Of a DNA stretch of 64,000 nucleotides, positions 8,609 through 18,577 are shown piece by piece. The DNA comes from Noviherbaspirillum aerium. Lineage in GTDB: Bacteria > Pseudomonadota > Gammaproteobacteria > Burkholderiales > Burkholderiaceae_D. Both the position numbers and the translations under genes were made by a program. Position 1 is the first letter of the stretch. Every line of letters starts with the position of its first letter. The notes beneath the pieces are model-generated. The model ran no database searches, was not told where the DNA came from, and was given only the letters and a program-made list of their open reading frames with translations. The stretch is taken from contig NZ_VFAH01000011.1 in the NCBI RefSeq assembly GCF_008929045.1, forward strand, positions 62,001 through 126,000. The letters are read 5' to 3'.

Positions 8609-9325
8609 CGTGCCTAGAAGCGTTATCTTTCCTGCAGGGCTGGAAAAGTTTTCTTAAGTTTTTAACGCAAACGGCTCTCTGCTTTCACTTTCAGTCAAGC
8701 GCTCAAGGTTATTGAGCACGCCATCATATGGATGGCTGTTCATAGAGCTGGAAAGCGAAAGCCATAGATTATTTCGGAGAGATCGAATCTATAACATGCA
8801 TGACCAATATCGAGGCATTGGCATGCGATACGACAAGACCGCCTGCAATTGTCCCGGCGCCCTGCATCTCGCCGCCTTACTGTAGGAAGATGGCGCGTTA
8901 TACCCGCATCGACTGAAATTCATTAATGAGACCGGCTGCAATATTGCCTCGCCGTCGTGGCCGTGCAAAGTCTAGAGGGGATAGGAAAGGAAAATGATGG
9001 TGTTGAGTGAGACTCGCAGTGATGGGGCGGTTCATGGAGGCCGCTATCGCAACTCACGCAGCAAGAGTCTTTTAAATTTTTAAACATGCATACAAAACCA
9101 TGGGAAACATTCCCTCGCCGCTCCTCTATTTTTCTATAACGAGCGCAGCTGCTGAGGAAATTTTTGCGATGCAGCCAAGAGAATGCAGAGATGCAGATGG
9201 AACTTCAACATGGTCGACATTCAGGAGCGCCAGCGACGTGAGACGGGCGCTACGGATCCAAAGATCCATAGCGGAATTTTCCCGATCCGCATGTTGAAGC
9301 AATTGCTGGCGACAAGCCAAAAGCA
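8609..9325. other. Gene-poor spacer after the vgrG module
   Basis: About 0.7 kb with no ORF that combines a ribosome site, family-like sequence and typical codon use. Short frames exist (for example 9100-9297 on the plus strand) but look fortuitous. Base composition is closer to the low-GC vgrG tail than to the surrounding genes, which fits a decayed remnant of acquired DNA. No inverted repeats of an insertion sequence were recognised. Confidence 0.5.
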
Positions 9326-9351
9326 AAGGGCCGACCAATCGGCCAGCCCTT
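9326..9351 (-). terminator. Probable intrinsic terminator of the binding-protein gene
   Basis: On the minus strand an imperfect hairpin (AAGGGC...GCCCTT with an inner GGCCGA/TCGGCC stem and one bulge) is followed by TTTGCTTTTGG. It lies about 85 bases past the stop of the minus-strand substrate-binding protein gene. Confidence 0.55.
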
Positions 9352-9435
9352 GATATTCATCTTCATGCATCTTCTGCAGGACGGCGGCAATATGCCGGGA
9401 GGCTCCCACCGCCGTCGATCTGTCAGAGCGACATC

Positions 9436-10611
9436 TTATTTCCCCGTATCCTTCATATCCGCATACTTGTCGAACTCCACGTTGTAGACTTCGCCGTTCA
9501 CCTTCTCCACCTTGCGGATGTACACCGTCTGCACCACGTCGCGGGTTTCAGGGTCGATGGTGATCGGGCCGCGCGGGCTGTTGATCTTCATGCCCTTCAG
9601 CGCCGCCATGGCCTTGTCGCCGTCGATCTTGCCGTTGAGCTTCTTCGACACTTCATAGATGGCATGGATGCCGTCGTAAGCCGCTACCGCCATGAAGTTC
9701 GGACGGCCGCCGCCCGGATTGGCATCGGCGAAATTCTTGCGGAAAGTCTTGTTCTCGGGCGAATCATGCGCCGCGGAGTAATGGAAGCTGGTGATCACGC
9801 CCAGCACCGCGTCGCCCATCGCCGGCAGCACATGGTCGTCGGTCAGGTCGCCGGTGGCGATGACCTTGATGCCGGCTTCCGCCAGTCCGCGTTCGCGATA
9901 GCCTTTCATGAACGCAATGCCTTGTTCGCCGGCCGGCACGAAGATGAACACCGCCTCAGGCTTGGCATCCTTGATGCGCTGGATATAGGGCGCGAACTCC
10001 GGATTGCGCAGCGGCACGCGGATTGATTCGACGACCTGTCCGCCGCCGCCGATGAAGTTGGTCTTGAAGGCGGTTTCCGCATCGATGCCGGGGCCGTAAT
10101 CGGCGACCAGCGTGACCACGCGCTTGACATTGTTCTTGACGGCCCAGGTCGCCATCGGTCCGGAGACCTGCGGCAGCGTCATCGAGACGCGGGCGATATA
10201 GTTGGACTTGGTCGTGATGATCGAGGTCGCCGCATTCATGATGATCATCGGCTTCTTGGCCTGTTCGGCGATCGGGGCGACGGCGAGCGCTTCAGGCGTC
10301 AGGCCGAAGCCGGCCAGGAAGTCCACCTTGTCGCGCACCACGAGTTCCTGTGCCAGGCGTTTCGCCACTTCGGGTACCGGGCCGGTGGTGTCCTTGATGA
10401 TGATTTCCACCTTCTTGCCCGCGACCTTGTCGCCATGCTGCTTCATGTACGCCTTGATGCCGCTTTCCATCTGCTTGCCGTAATCGGCGAAGGGTCCGGA
10501 GAAGGGCGCCACCAGGCCGACCTTGATGGTTTCCTGCGCATAAGCGGCGGCGCTGGTCAGTCCCAGTGTGCCGATGGCGGCAATTGATGCCAGTATCTTG
10601 CTGATCTTCAT
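9436..10611 (-). CDS. ABC transporter substrate-binding protein, Liv/HAAT family
   Basis: 391 residues. The ATG at 10611 is preceded by AGGAGA with good spacing. A Sec signal peptide (MKISKILASIAAIGTLGLTS then AYAQE) precedes a type I periplasmic binding fold starting with IKVGLVAPFSGPFADYGKQ, the hallmark of Leu/Ile/Val-type and aromatic-acid binding proteins. It should capture a substrate in the periplasm and deliver it to LivHMGF-type permeases. No permease gene adjoins it. It lies downstream of pobA on the same strand (158-base gap), which suggests an aromatic acid such as 4-hydroxybenzoate as ligand; that is inference from context. Confidence 0.9.
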   Translation of the reverse strand: MKISKILASIAAIGTLGLTSAAAYAQETIKVGLVAPFSGPFADYGKQMESGIKAYMKQHGDKVAGKKVEIIIKDTTGPVPEVAKRLAQELVVRDKVDFLAGFGLTPEALAVAPIAEQAKKPMIIMNAATSIITTKSNYIARVSMTLPQVSGPMATWAVKNNVKRVVTLVADYGPGIDAETAFKTNFIGGGGQVVESIRVPLRNPEFAPYIQRIKDAKPEAVFIFVPAGEQGIAFMKGYRERGLAEAGIKVIATGDLTDDHVLPAMGDAVLGVITSFHYSAAHDSPENKTFRKNFADANPGGGRPNFMAVAAYDGIHAIYEVSKKLNGKIDGDKAMAALKGMKINSPRGPITIDPETRDVVQTVYIRKVEKVNGEVYNVEFDKYADMKDTGK

Positions 10612-10769
10612 GCTTGTCTCCTGTCTATGGCCTAAGGCTATTGGTTCTTGCAATTAGGGCTCGCGTGCGGCAGCGCCTGACATTGCTGGTCTGATCATAA
10701 CTGAATCACTGTTCGCTTAGCAGCTTCTTGTTCGCTGAACGCACGGTTTTGGCTGGCATGCGGGCAATC

Positions 10770-12110
<1,341 letters not shown>

Positions 12111-13043
12111 ATGAGCACCGTCGCCGCTGTCCCCATGTATAAGCTGTACGGCGAGCATGACAATTGGCCGACGCCGGAAATGGCGCACTGCGAGTCGATC
12201 GCGGCGCGCAGCCGTTTGCACAATTGGCATATCAAGCCGCATCAGCATACCGGTCTGTTCCAGATCCTGTACCTTGAGCGCGGCAGCGCCCGCATCCAGC
12301 TGGATGACCGCCAGCGGATGATGCATGGCGACCATGTGCTGATGGTGCCGCAGATCTGCATTCACGGCTTCGAATTCGCCCAGGACACGGTGGGCCATGT
12401 GGTCACGCTGGCTTATCCATTGCTCAACAAGCTCACCCGCCAGATGCGCGACGGGCTGGTCGCCCTGACCAGTCCCAGCCTCCATGCGCTCGGCGACGAC
12501 CAGGAAAGCGCCTGCATCAGAATGGCCTTCGGCGCGCTTGATGCGGAATACCGGGGAAGTGCGCCACACCGCGAAGCGCTGATCGAATCCCTGCTGGGCG
12601 CCATCCTGGTATGGCTGACCCGCCATGCGATGCAGATGGATGCCGGCATGCAACATGAAACCAGCCGGAGCGCCAGGCACTTCGCCCGTTTCTGCGAGCT
12701 GCTCGAAGACAACTATCTGCAGCACCGGCCGGTCGGCTACTATGCGAAACAGCTTGGCATCACCGCATCCCATCTCAACCTGCTGTGCCGCCAGACGGTC
12801 AACAGGTCCGCGCTGGAACTCATCCACGAGCGCATGCTGCTGGAGGCAAGGCGCAGCCTCGTCTATACCTCGATGACCATCAGCGAGGTGTCGTATGCGA
12901 TCGGTTTTTCCGATCCGGCCTATTTCACCCGGTTCTTCAAGCGAGGCGCCGGATGCTCTCCGAAGGACTTCCGGCAGCGTGCCGTTAACGGATATTCAAC
13001 GGAATCGCAGGCTGAGCCATCCTTCGGACCGCATCCGGAATGA
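12111..13043 (+). CDS. pobR: AraC/XylS-family transcriptional regulator, probable PobR
   Basis: 310 residues from the ATG at 12111 (AAAGGAAA upstream); a longer frame from 11940 would run through the pobA promoter. The N-terminal cupin-like sensor domain (HIKPHQHTGLFQILYLERG) spans about residues 30-150. The C-terminal double helix-turn-helix at ~200-290 includes the second AraC helix region SEVSYAIGFSDPAYFTRFFKR. AraC-type PobR proteins activate pobA in response to 4-hydroxybenzoate in other proteobacteria; the divergent placement supports the same role here. The exact effector is inferred. Confidence 0.88.
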   Translation: MSTVAAVPMYKLYGEHDNWPTPEMAHCESIAARSRLHNWHIKPHQHTGLFQILYLERGSARIQLDDRQRMMHGDHVLMVPQICIHGFEFAQDTVGHVVTLAYPLLNKLTRQMRDGLVALTSPSLHALGDDQESACIRMAFGALDAEYRGSAPHREALIESLLGAILVWLTRHAMQMDAGMQHETSRSARHFARFCELLEDNYLQHRPVGYYAKQLGITASHLNLLCRQTVNRSALELIHERMLLEARRSLVYTSMTISEVSYAIGFSDPAYFTRFFKRGAGCSPKDFRQRAVNGYSTESQAEPSFGPHPE

Positions 13044-13118
13044 TTTTGATGAATCCCGGCAAGCACCGGCGGCCCGCCTTGGATACAATGCCTGCTTCAA
13101 GCAATAAGGAGTCCGCAA

Positions 13119-13688
13119 ATGGATGACCATGACTTTTCCGAAAAAGACTGGCAGCGACTGTTGCGCCATATCGGCGAGGATCCCAGCCGGCAGGGCTTGC
13201 TGGAAACACCGAAGCGCGTTGACAAGGCGTGGCAGCACTGGACATCCGGATACAAGCAGGACCCGGCGGAGATCCTGAAGGTCTTCGAGGATGGCGCCGA
13301 AAAATACAATGAGCTCATCGTCGTGCGCGGCATCCCGGTGTACAGCCATTGCGAGCATCACCTGGCGCCTTTCTTCGGCACCGCCACCGTCGGCTATACC
13401 CCGAATGGAAAGATCGTGGGCCTGTCGAAACTGACCCGCCTGGTCGAATGTTTCGCCAAGCGCCTGCAGGTGCAGGAGCGCCTGACCATCCAGGTCGCGG
13501 AAGCGCTCATGACTCACGTCGAGCCGTTGTCCGTGGGCGTCGTGATCCGCTGCCGCCACATGTGCATGGAAAGCCGGGGCATCCAGACACCCGGCGAAGA
13601 AACGGTGACCTCGGCCCTGCTGGGTGAAATGCGCACCAACCTCGGCCTGCGCACCGAATTCCTGTCGCTGGCGCGCGAGAAGAGCTGA
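13119..13688 (+). CDS. folE: GTP cyclohydrolase I
   Basis: 189 residues. It converts GTP to 7,8-dihydroneopterin triphosphate, the first step of folate (and pterin) synthesis, in the cytoplasm. Zinc-ligand and catalytic motifs are visible: SHCEHHLAPFFG near 80-91, GLSKLTRLVECFAKRLQVQE near 105-125, and CRHMCMESRG near 147-156. AAGGAG precedes the ATG by 8 bases. A TACAAT element at 13084-13089 may be its -10 box. The gene stands alone. A pterin role for aromatic amino acid hydroxylases is not indicated by neighbours. Confidence 0.96.
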   Translation: MDDHDFSEKDWQRLLRHIGEDPSRQGLLETPKRVDKAWQHWTSGYKQDPAEILKVFEDGAEKYNELIVVRGIPVYSHCEHHLAPFFGTATVGYTPNGKIVGLSKLTRLVECFAKRLQVQERLTIQVAEALMTHVEPLSVGVVIRCRHMCMESRGIQTPGEETVTSALLGEMRTNLGLRTEFLSLAREKS

Positions 13689-13733
13689 GTCGCAGGGGAG
13701 GGCGTGCAGGAATGCTGCGGCTTGCAGCAAGTG

Positions 13734-13767
13734 AAAAAACACCGGCATTCAACGCCGGTGTTTTTTT
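13734..13767. terminator. Bidirectional terminator between folE and the NADH dehydrogenase gene
   Basis: The perfect stem AAAAAACACCGGC / GCCGGTGTTTTTT with a 7-base loop ends in a T run on both strands. It sits between two convergent genes and can serve both. Confidence 0.9.
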
Positions 13768-13812
13768 ATGCGGCTCAGGTTTGCGTGTGCTCGCAATACC
13801 CTGCAACGCCGC

Positions 13813-15096
13813 TCAATGCAGCTTGACCGGAGGCGTCACCTTGTCGCGCAGCCAGTGCGCAAGGCTCTGCGCGGCCATGCGCAGGAAGCCGTGCAGGGCC
13901 ATCACATGCTTCTGGTACATCAGGCCATACAGCACGCGAGCCGCGACGCCGCCAAGGAGCATTTCCCTGGTCGGATTGCTGCACAAAAGACTGCCGACGG
14001 CGGCGAAGGGACCGAGGGAAACCAGGGAGCCATAATCCCGATACCGGAACGGCGGCGGCTCGCTTCCCGCTTTCGCCGACAAGACTTCGGCCAGGTACAT
14101 CGCCTGCTGGTGCGCCACCTGCGCGCGCGGCGGCACGGCTGCGCCCTTGGAAGGACAGACATAACTGGAACAGTCGCCGATGGCGAAGATATCCGGATCG
14201 TCCAGCGTTTGAAGGCCGGGCGTCACGATGATCTGCCTGATCCGGTTCAATGCCAGCCCCATCGCGGCGCATACTTCCGGACCTTCGACTCCTGCCGCCC
14301 ACAGGGTCATGTCGGATGGATGGCGGGTTCCCTCGGCGTCCACCACGGCGTCGGGCTCGACACGCGCCACGGTGGTGGAGGTGCGCACCGTGATGCCTTG
14401 CGATGCAAGGTGGCGGGCAGCCCGGCGCGACAGGCGCGGATTGAGATGGGGCAGCAGCAGGTCGCCGCGTTCGACGATGCTGATGTGGACATCCCGTTCC
14501 GGATCAAGCGCATGCACGTTGTACCGGGCCAGCGCCCGCACCGCATGGATCAGCTCGGCCGCGAGCTCGACGCCGGTGGCTCCGCCGCCGACGATGACGA
14601 TGTTGACCGCGGCGCCCCGGCTGCCCGCCTGCATGCAGCTGGCCAGGAAACGCTTGTGGAAATGCTCCGCATCCCAGACGCTGTCCAGCGTCAGCGAGTG
14701 CTCGGCGGCCCCGGCAATATTGAAGAAGTTGGTCACCGCGCCAAAGGCAAGGACCAGCCTGTCGTAGGAGAGCGTTCGAGCCGGCAGCATTTCGATGCCG
14801 TTGTCGCCGCGATAGGCAGCCAGCGAAATGGTCTTGCGATGGCGGTCCATGCCGAGCACTTCGCCGCAGACGAACTCGAAGCCATGTTCGGCGGCCTGCG
14901 CCGCATATTGCACTTCATGTGCCTGGGGATCGCGCTTGCCGGATGCGACTGTGTGCAGCAGCGGCTTCCAGAAGTGGGTGGGTGAACGGTCGACGAGGAT
15001 GATGCGGGCGCGGCCGTGCCTGCCCAGGCTGTCGCCCAACCGCGTTGCGAGCTCAAGCCCGCCGGCGCCTCCTCCTGCAATGACAATGGTTTGCAT
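13813..15096 (-). CDS. ndh: Type II NADH dehydrogenase (NAD(P)/FAD-dependent oxidoreductase)
   Basis: 427 residues from the ATG at 15096, which has GGAGG upstream; the frame is open further but without a ribosome site. Two nucleotide-binding motifs are visible: GGGAGGLELA near residues 8-17 (FAD) and VIVGGGATGVELAAEL near 165-180 (NADH). A later FAIGDCSSY is the FAD ribityl motif. This class passes electrons from NADH to quinone at the membrane without pumping protons. The C-terminal ~70 residues with amphipathic helices fit membrane attachment. It lies 71 bases downstream of a HAD-like gene on the same strand and is probably cotranscribed with it. Confidence 0.88.
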   Translation of the reverse strand: MQTIVIAGGGAGGLELATRLGDSLGRHGRARIILVDRSPTHFWKPLLHTVASGKRDPQAHEVQYAAQAAEHGFEFVCGEVLGMDRHRKTISLAAYRGDNGIEMLPARTLSYDRLVLAFGAVTNFFNIAGAAEHSLTLDSVWDAEHFHKRFLASCMQAGSRGAAVNIVIVGGGATGVELAAELIHAVRALARYNVHALDPERDVHISIVERGDLLLPHLNPRLSRRAARHLASQGITVRTSTTVARVEPDAVVDAEGTRHPSDMTLWAAGVEGPEVCAAMGLALNRIRQIIVTPGLQTLDDPDIFAIGDCSSYVCPSKGAAVPPRAQVAHQQAMYLAEVLSAKAGSEPPPFRYRDYGSLVSLGPFAAVGSLLCSNPTREMLLGGVAARVLYGLMYQKHVMALHGFLRMAAQSLAHWLRDKVTPPVKLH

Positions 15097-15167
15097 GACT
15101 AGCCTCCAGACTGATTGAAATCTTGAATTGACAAGGGGTGTGCATCGCCCTGAATTCCCGGAACGCG

Positions 15168-15947
15168 TTATGCCGAAAGCCGCGTCGGCATGGCGAGCCC
15201 GGATGGCGGCATGCCTTCCGGCTGCTGCTGCTTGAGCATGCACAGCATGTCGAAGCCGAGCATTCGGGCCTTGTCCGGCTGCCCTGTGGTTTTGGCGCCG
15301 GACAGGTCCCGGCAATCCCTCAGATAAGGACGGCTGCGGCTGCCGGGGTTGACCGGCTCGGCCTGCGCGCCCTGCATCGCCGCGGCGAAAGTCCAGATCC
15401 CTGCGGCCCGCGCCGCGTTGAGCCCCGACATCGAGGTTTCAATGGCGGCGGTGTGTGCGGCCTCAACGCCGACGGTACGCATTGCAAGGTGATAAGGGCC
15501 GTTGCCGCTCGCATGCCGGAGATCAGCACCGCTCGCGACGACGGAAAACATGTCATTCACTGCATCGCCATAGGCCTGTTCCAGCAAGGCGTTGGTCGTG
15601 CGTGCCGGAAGGTCGGTGACGACCGCGAGCTTGCATCCGGCGGCAAGCGCGTCTTTGACCAAGGACATGCATTCGCCGATCGCGCTCACCGCGCCGTCGA
15701 GCACCAGGGTATGAAAGGCGTTGTGCTTTTCCTGAAGCAGCGACTTCATGGCTCGCGGAGAAACGCCGTTCGCGCCTGCGATTGCCGCGGCTGCGCTGCT
15801 TGAGGCCGCAGCAGCGCGGAAGTCGGCGATGTTCCATCGCAGGTCGGTGCCGCAAGCCTTGAAAGCGATATTGCATGCGCGCCGATGCGCGTCTTCGGTG
15901 TCAAACATCACGCCGTCAAGCGTGAGGATAAGCAATTCAATTCCCAT
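15168..15947 (-). CDS. HAD-superfamily protein, CbbY/Gph-like, lacking the catalytic nucleophile
   Basis: 259 residues. The N-terminus ILTLDGVMFDTEDAHR aligns with HAD motif I (normally DxDGV...DT), but the first Asp, the phosphoryl-accepting nucleophile, is Thr. Motif II (VVTDLPARTTNALL) keeps its Thr; the usual motif IV GDS/xxD is replaced by TSMSG. The last ~50 residues are a poorly conserved, low-complexity tail. Phosphatase activity is therefore doubtful; a binding or regulatory role is possible. It starts 139 bases from a divergent LysR regulator and precedes the NDH-2 gene. Fold assignment is sound, function unknown. Confidence 0.75.
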   Translation of the reverse strand: MGIELLILTLDGVMFDTEDAHRRACNIAFKACGTDLRWNIADFRAAAASSSAAAAIAGANGVSPRAMKSLLQEKHNAFHTLVLDGAVSAIGECMSLVKDALAAGCKLAVVTDLPARTTNALLEQAYGDAVNDMFSVVASGADLRHASGNGPYHLAMRTVGVEAAHTAAIETSMSGLNAARAAGIWTFAAAMQGAQAEPVNPGSRSRPYLRDCRDLSGAKTTGQPDKARMLGFDMLCMLKQQQPEGMPPSGLAMPTRLSA

Positions 15948-16045
15948 TCTTAGTGTCCCTGATTGATGGCCGCCATCGCGGCAATGCCATGCCGTTTCCT
16001 GTTTTCTCTGCTGTTGGCTGTTAATATAAGGGCAAGCAATTGAAA

Positions 16046-16063
16046 AGAAAAATTAATTTTTCT
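16046..16063. promoter_or_regulatory. 18-bp perfect AT-rich palindrome, candidate LysR operator
   Basis: AGAAAAATTAATTTTTCT is its own reverse complement. It sits between the divergent HAD-like gene and the LysR gene, where LysR-type regulators usually bind. A role as recognition site is inferred from position. Confidence 0.5.
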
Positions 16064-16072
16064 GCCTATTTG

Positions 16073-16088
16073 ATAAGGAATACCTTAT
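16073..16088. promoter_or_regulatory. Inverted repeat overlapping the LysR start codon
   Basis: ATAAGG-AATA-CCTTAT is a perfect 6-bp inverted repeat whose right arm includes the first two bases of the LysR start codon. It may be an autoregulatory site or may simply carry the AAGGAA ribosome-binding sequence. Confidence 0.35.
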
Positions 16089-17049
16089 GAATCCAGCGAG
16101 CTTCAAGCAGCTCGAAGCCTTGCTTCTTGTCGCACGGCACGAAAGCGTTTCGCGCGCCGCGGAGGCGCTGCACGTTACCCAGCCCGCCGTGTCGCTGCAG
16201 CTGCGCATGCTGGAGGAAGCCGCCGGAACGCCGCTGACGCGCAAGGTGGGGCGCGGCATCCAGCTGACCGCCGCCGGCGAAGTCATGGTCGATTTCGCCG
16301 ATCGCATCCTGCGCTTATGGGAAGAGGCGACCGACGAAGTCGCCGCATTGAAGGGCGCAATCAGCGGCACCCTGCGCATCGGCGCCATTACGACGGCCGA
16401 GTACCTGCTGCCGCCGATGCTGGTGCAATTCACGACCGAGCGGCCGGGTGTGCGCATCAAGCTTCAGGCAGGCAATCGCAACGAGATCGTCAGCATGCTG
16501 ACCAAGCATGAAATCGACCTTGCCATCATGGGGACGCCGCCGCGCGAACTCAGGACCAATGCGTCGCGCTTCGCGCGGCACCCGATGGCCTTTATCGCCA
16601 GCCCCGCTCATCCCTTGATGAAGAAAAGACGCGTGACGCTCGGCGACATCATGGACGCGAATCTACTGGTTCGCGAACGCGGCTCGGGAACGCGCACCAC
16701 GGTGGAAAGGCTGTTCAAGGAATCAGGCATGCCGCTGCGGATCGGCTCGGAATTGTCAAGCAACGAGGCGATCAAGCGGATGGCGGTGGCGGGACTGGGC
16801 GTGGCCTTCCTGTCGGTGCATGCCTGCACGCTGGAGTTCGAGGCTGGCCTCGTGGGCCTGCTGCCGATGGCGGAGAACCCGGTGGAGGCGGACTGGTATG
16901 TGATGCATCTGACCGACAAGCCGATCCCGACGGTCGCCGCCGCCTTCCAGGATTTCGTGATCGAAAACGGCCAGCAGGTGGTGCACAAGCAGCTTGGCGC
17001 ATTTCACCGCGATGCAGCCAGGCTGCAGCGCGCAAGAAAGCCTCGCTGA
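16087..17049 (+). CDS. LysR-family transcriptional regulator, CbbR-like
   Basis: 320 residues. The N-terminal winged helix-turn-helix (FKQLEALLLVARHESVSRAA through VTQPAVSLQLRMLEE) is in the first ~60 residues. A substrate-binding-like co-inducer domain follows from ~90 (GTLRIGAITTAEYLLPPMLV), with the RERGSGTRTTVE loop typical of the CbbR/CysB-like branch. AAGGAA precedes the start. It is divergent from the HAD-like/NDH-2 pair, its likely target. The inducer is unknown; the CbbR resemblance alone does not show carbon fixation, and no cbb genes are present. Confidence 0.88.
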   Translation: MNPASFKQLEALLLVARHESVSRAAEALHVTQPAVSLQLRMLEEAAGTPLTRKVGRGIQLTAAGEVMVDFADRILRLWEEATDEVAALKGAISGTLRIGAITTAEYLLPPMLVQFTTERPGVRIKLQAGNRNEIVSMLTKHEIDLAIMGTPPRELRTNASRFARHPMAFIASPAHPLMKKRRVTLGDIMDANLLVRERGSGTRTTVERLFKESGMPLRIGSELSSNEAIKRMAVAGLGVAFLSVHACTLEFEAGLVGLLPMAENPVEADWYVMHLTDKPIPTVAAAFQDFVIENGQQVVHKQLGAFHRDAARLQRARKPR

Positions 17050-17056
17050 GCCTGAG

Positions 17057-17863
17057 CTAATAACCCGGCCGCGGCGCCGAAGGCATGGTCTGTTCGCCGC
17101 CCTTGAAATGCGCAGCCAGCGCGCTGGTCGCCTGCGCCAGCATGATGGCGTCCACGCCGACGGCGACAAAGCTGCATCCGAGATCCAGATAGCGCCGCGC
17201 AAGGCTGCGGTCGGTGGCGAGGATGCCCGCCGCCTTGCCGGCCGCGATCACGGTGCCGATGGCTTCGTCGATCGCCTTCATGACATCGGGATGCGAGGGA
17301 TTTCCCCGATGGCCCATGGATGCGGAAAGATCGGCGGGACCGATGAACACGCCATCGACGCCATCCACGGCGGCAATCGCGGCGAGATTGCGCAGGGCAG
17401 CCTGCGACTCCGCCTGCACCAGCAGGCAGATTTCGTTGTTGCTTTCATCGAGGTAGCCCGGAATGCGGTTCCAGCGGGATGCCCGCGCCAGTGCGCTGCC
17501 AACGCCGCGTATGCCTTCCGGAGGGTAACGCGTGGCGCGTACCAGTTCCGCTGCCTGTTCCGCCGTCTCCACCATCGGCACCAGGAGGCTCTGCACGCCG
17601 AGGTCGAGGTACTGCTTGATCAATACCGTATCGCCTATCGGCGGGCGGGCGACCGCATGCGATGCATAAGGCGCCACTGCCTGCAGCTGGGAGAGCAGGC
17701 TGCGTACATCATTGGGCGCATGCTCTCCATCGATAAGCAGCCAGTCGAAACCGGCGCCGGCACAGATTTCGGCGGAGTAGGGATGAGCGAGGCCGACCCA
17801 CAGGCCAATCTGGGCTTGCCGGCCGGCGAGTGCGCGCTTGAAGGAATTGATCGGCGTTTGCAT
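17057..17863 (-). CDS. HpcH/HpaI-family class II aldolase
   Basis: 268 residues. The TIM-barrel aldolase motifs are visible: [21 protein letters not shown] near the N-terminus, [11 protein letters not shown] with the metal/base region near 43-53, and [16 protein letters not shown] near 168-183. The family cleaves 4-hydroxy-2-oxoheptanedioate or related 2-keto-3-deoxy sugar acids to pyruvate or succinic semialdehyde. The gene is convergent with the LysR regulator, with a 7-base gap. No homoprotocatechuate pathway genes are adjacent, so the physiological substrate is uncertain. Confidence 0.9.
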   Translation of the reverse strand: MQTPINSFKRALAGRQAQIGLWVGLAHPYSAEICAGAGFDWLLIDGEHAPNDVRSLLSQLQAVAPYASHAVARPPIGDTVLIKQYLDLGVQSLLVPMVETAEQAAELVRATRYPPEGIRGVGSALARASRWNRIPGYLDESNNEICLLVQAESQAALRNLAAIAAVDGVDGVFIGPADLSASMGHRGNPSHPDVMKAIDEAIGTVIAAGKAAGILATDRSLARRYLDLGCSFVAVGVDAIMLAQATSALAAHFKGGEQTMPSAPRPGY

Positions 17864-17967
17864 GAGACCTCAAGGAGTGGTTGACGACGAAGGAGAACCC
17901 TATGGTAATGGCAGTCAGGAAAACGTGTCGTCGACTGCTCCTTGAGGCGAGCTGCTGATTCAGCCAG

Positions 17968-18186
17968 TCAGGTCGTTACCGGCCCGATAGTGCCCGGGAA
18001 TTCCGGCGGCGTCGCATCCGGCAGGATTTCCGGTCCCTGCGGACCGGATGGCGCGATCGGGTCCAGTGGCGGAGAGATTTCCGGCTCCGGCTGCTGCGAG
18101 GGTGCTATTTCCGGAGAGGGATTCGGGGTGACCGGTATCTCTGGCGGCGTCGGATCCGGAGTATGGTTTGTCTGGTCGTGTGTCAT
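17968..18186 (-). CDS. Small Pro/Glu-rich low-complexity protein
   Basis: 72 residues from the ATG at 18186, preceded by GAGGAG. The sequence is almost entirely Pro, Glu, Thr, Ile and Ser in short PxPEI-like units and should be disordered. It has no signal peptide and no recognisable domain. The opposite strand is also open (Gly/Ser-rich), but the minus frame has the better ribosome site. Function unknown. Confidence 0.6.
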   Translation of the reverse strand: MTHDQTNHTPDPTPPEIPVTPNPSPEIAPSQQPEPEISPPLDPIAPSGPQGPEILPDATPPEFPGTIGPVTT

Positions 18187-18526
18187 GGCAGTGCTCCTCA
18201 TTTAAATGCCTATTCATGACAGCATTATCGATGTGCAATTTTTACCGGGACATGTACAAAGTGCGGTGGTCATGTCGAGGCTCAGCTGTCGCATTCATGT
18301 TGCGATAAAAGCATTGCAACATCTGTTCCATCATGGGCTCGATATGGAGACGGCAGTCAGGTGATATGTCGGATTGAAGAGACCGATAACTTTGATGCGA
18401 CTGCGGACAGGGAGTGCGGCCCCGCACATACTTGCCTCGCTGAAAGCGGACAAGGCGATATTGCCGCTGCTCGTCATCACTGCCTTCAGCTTTGCGCGGA
18501 AGCCGGAGCCTATTCCCGCGCCGTCA
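18187..18526. other. Spacer between the Pro-rich gene and sodB
   Basis: About 340 bases without a convincing gene. Several short frames on both strands lack ribosome sites and family resemblance. It must hold the promoter of the minus-strand Pro-rich gene. No repeat was seen. Confidence 0.5.
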
Positions 18527-18553
18527 AAAACAAAGCCCGCTTGCGCGGGCTTT
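18527..18553 (-). terminator. Intrinsic terminator of sodB
   Basis: Stem AAAGCCCGC / GCGGGCTTT with loop TTGC; on the minus strand it is followed by TGTTTTTG. It lies just past the sodB stop codon. Confidence 0.88.
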
Positions 18554-18577
18554 GCGTGAATGCGGCTGCTTGATGGA

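Noticed and set aside
9100-9297. 65-codon frame in the gap after the vgrG module
   Set aside because: No Shine-Dalgarno sequence and no similarity to a known protein type; most likely fortuitous.
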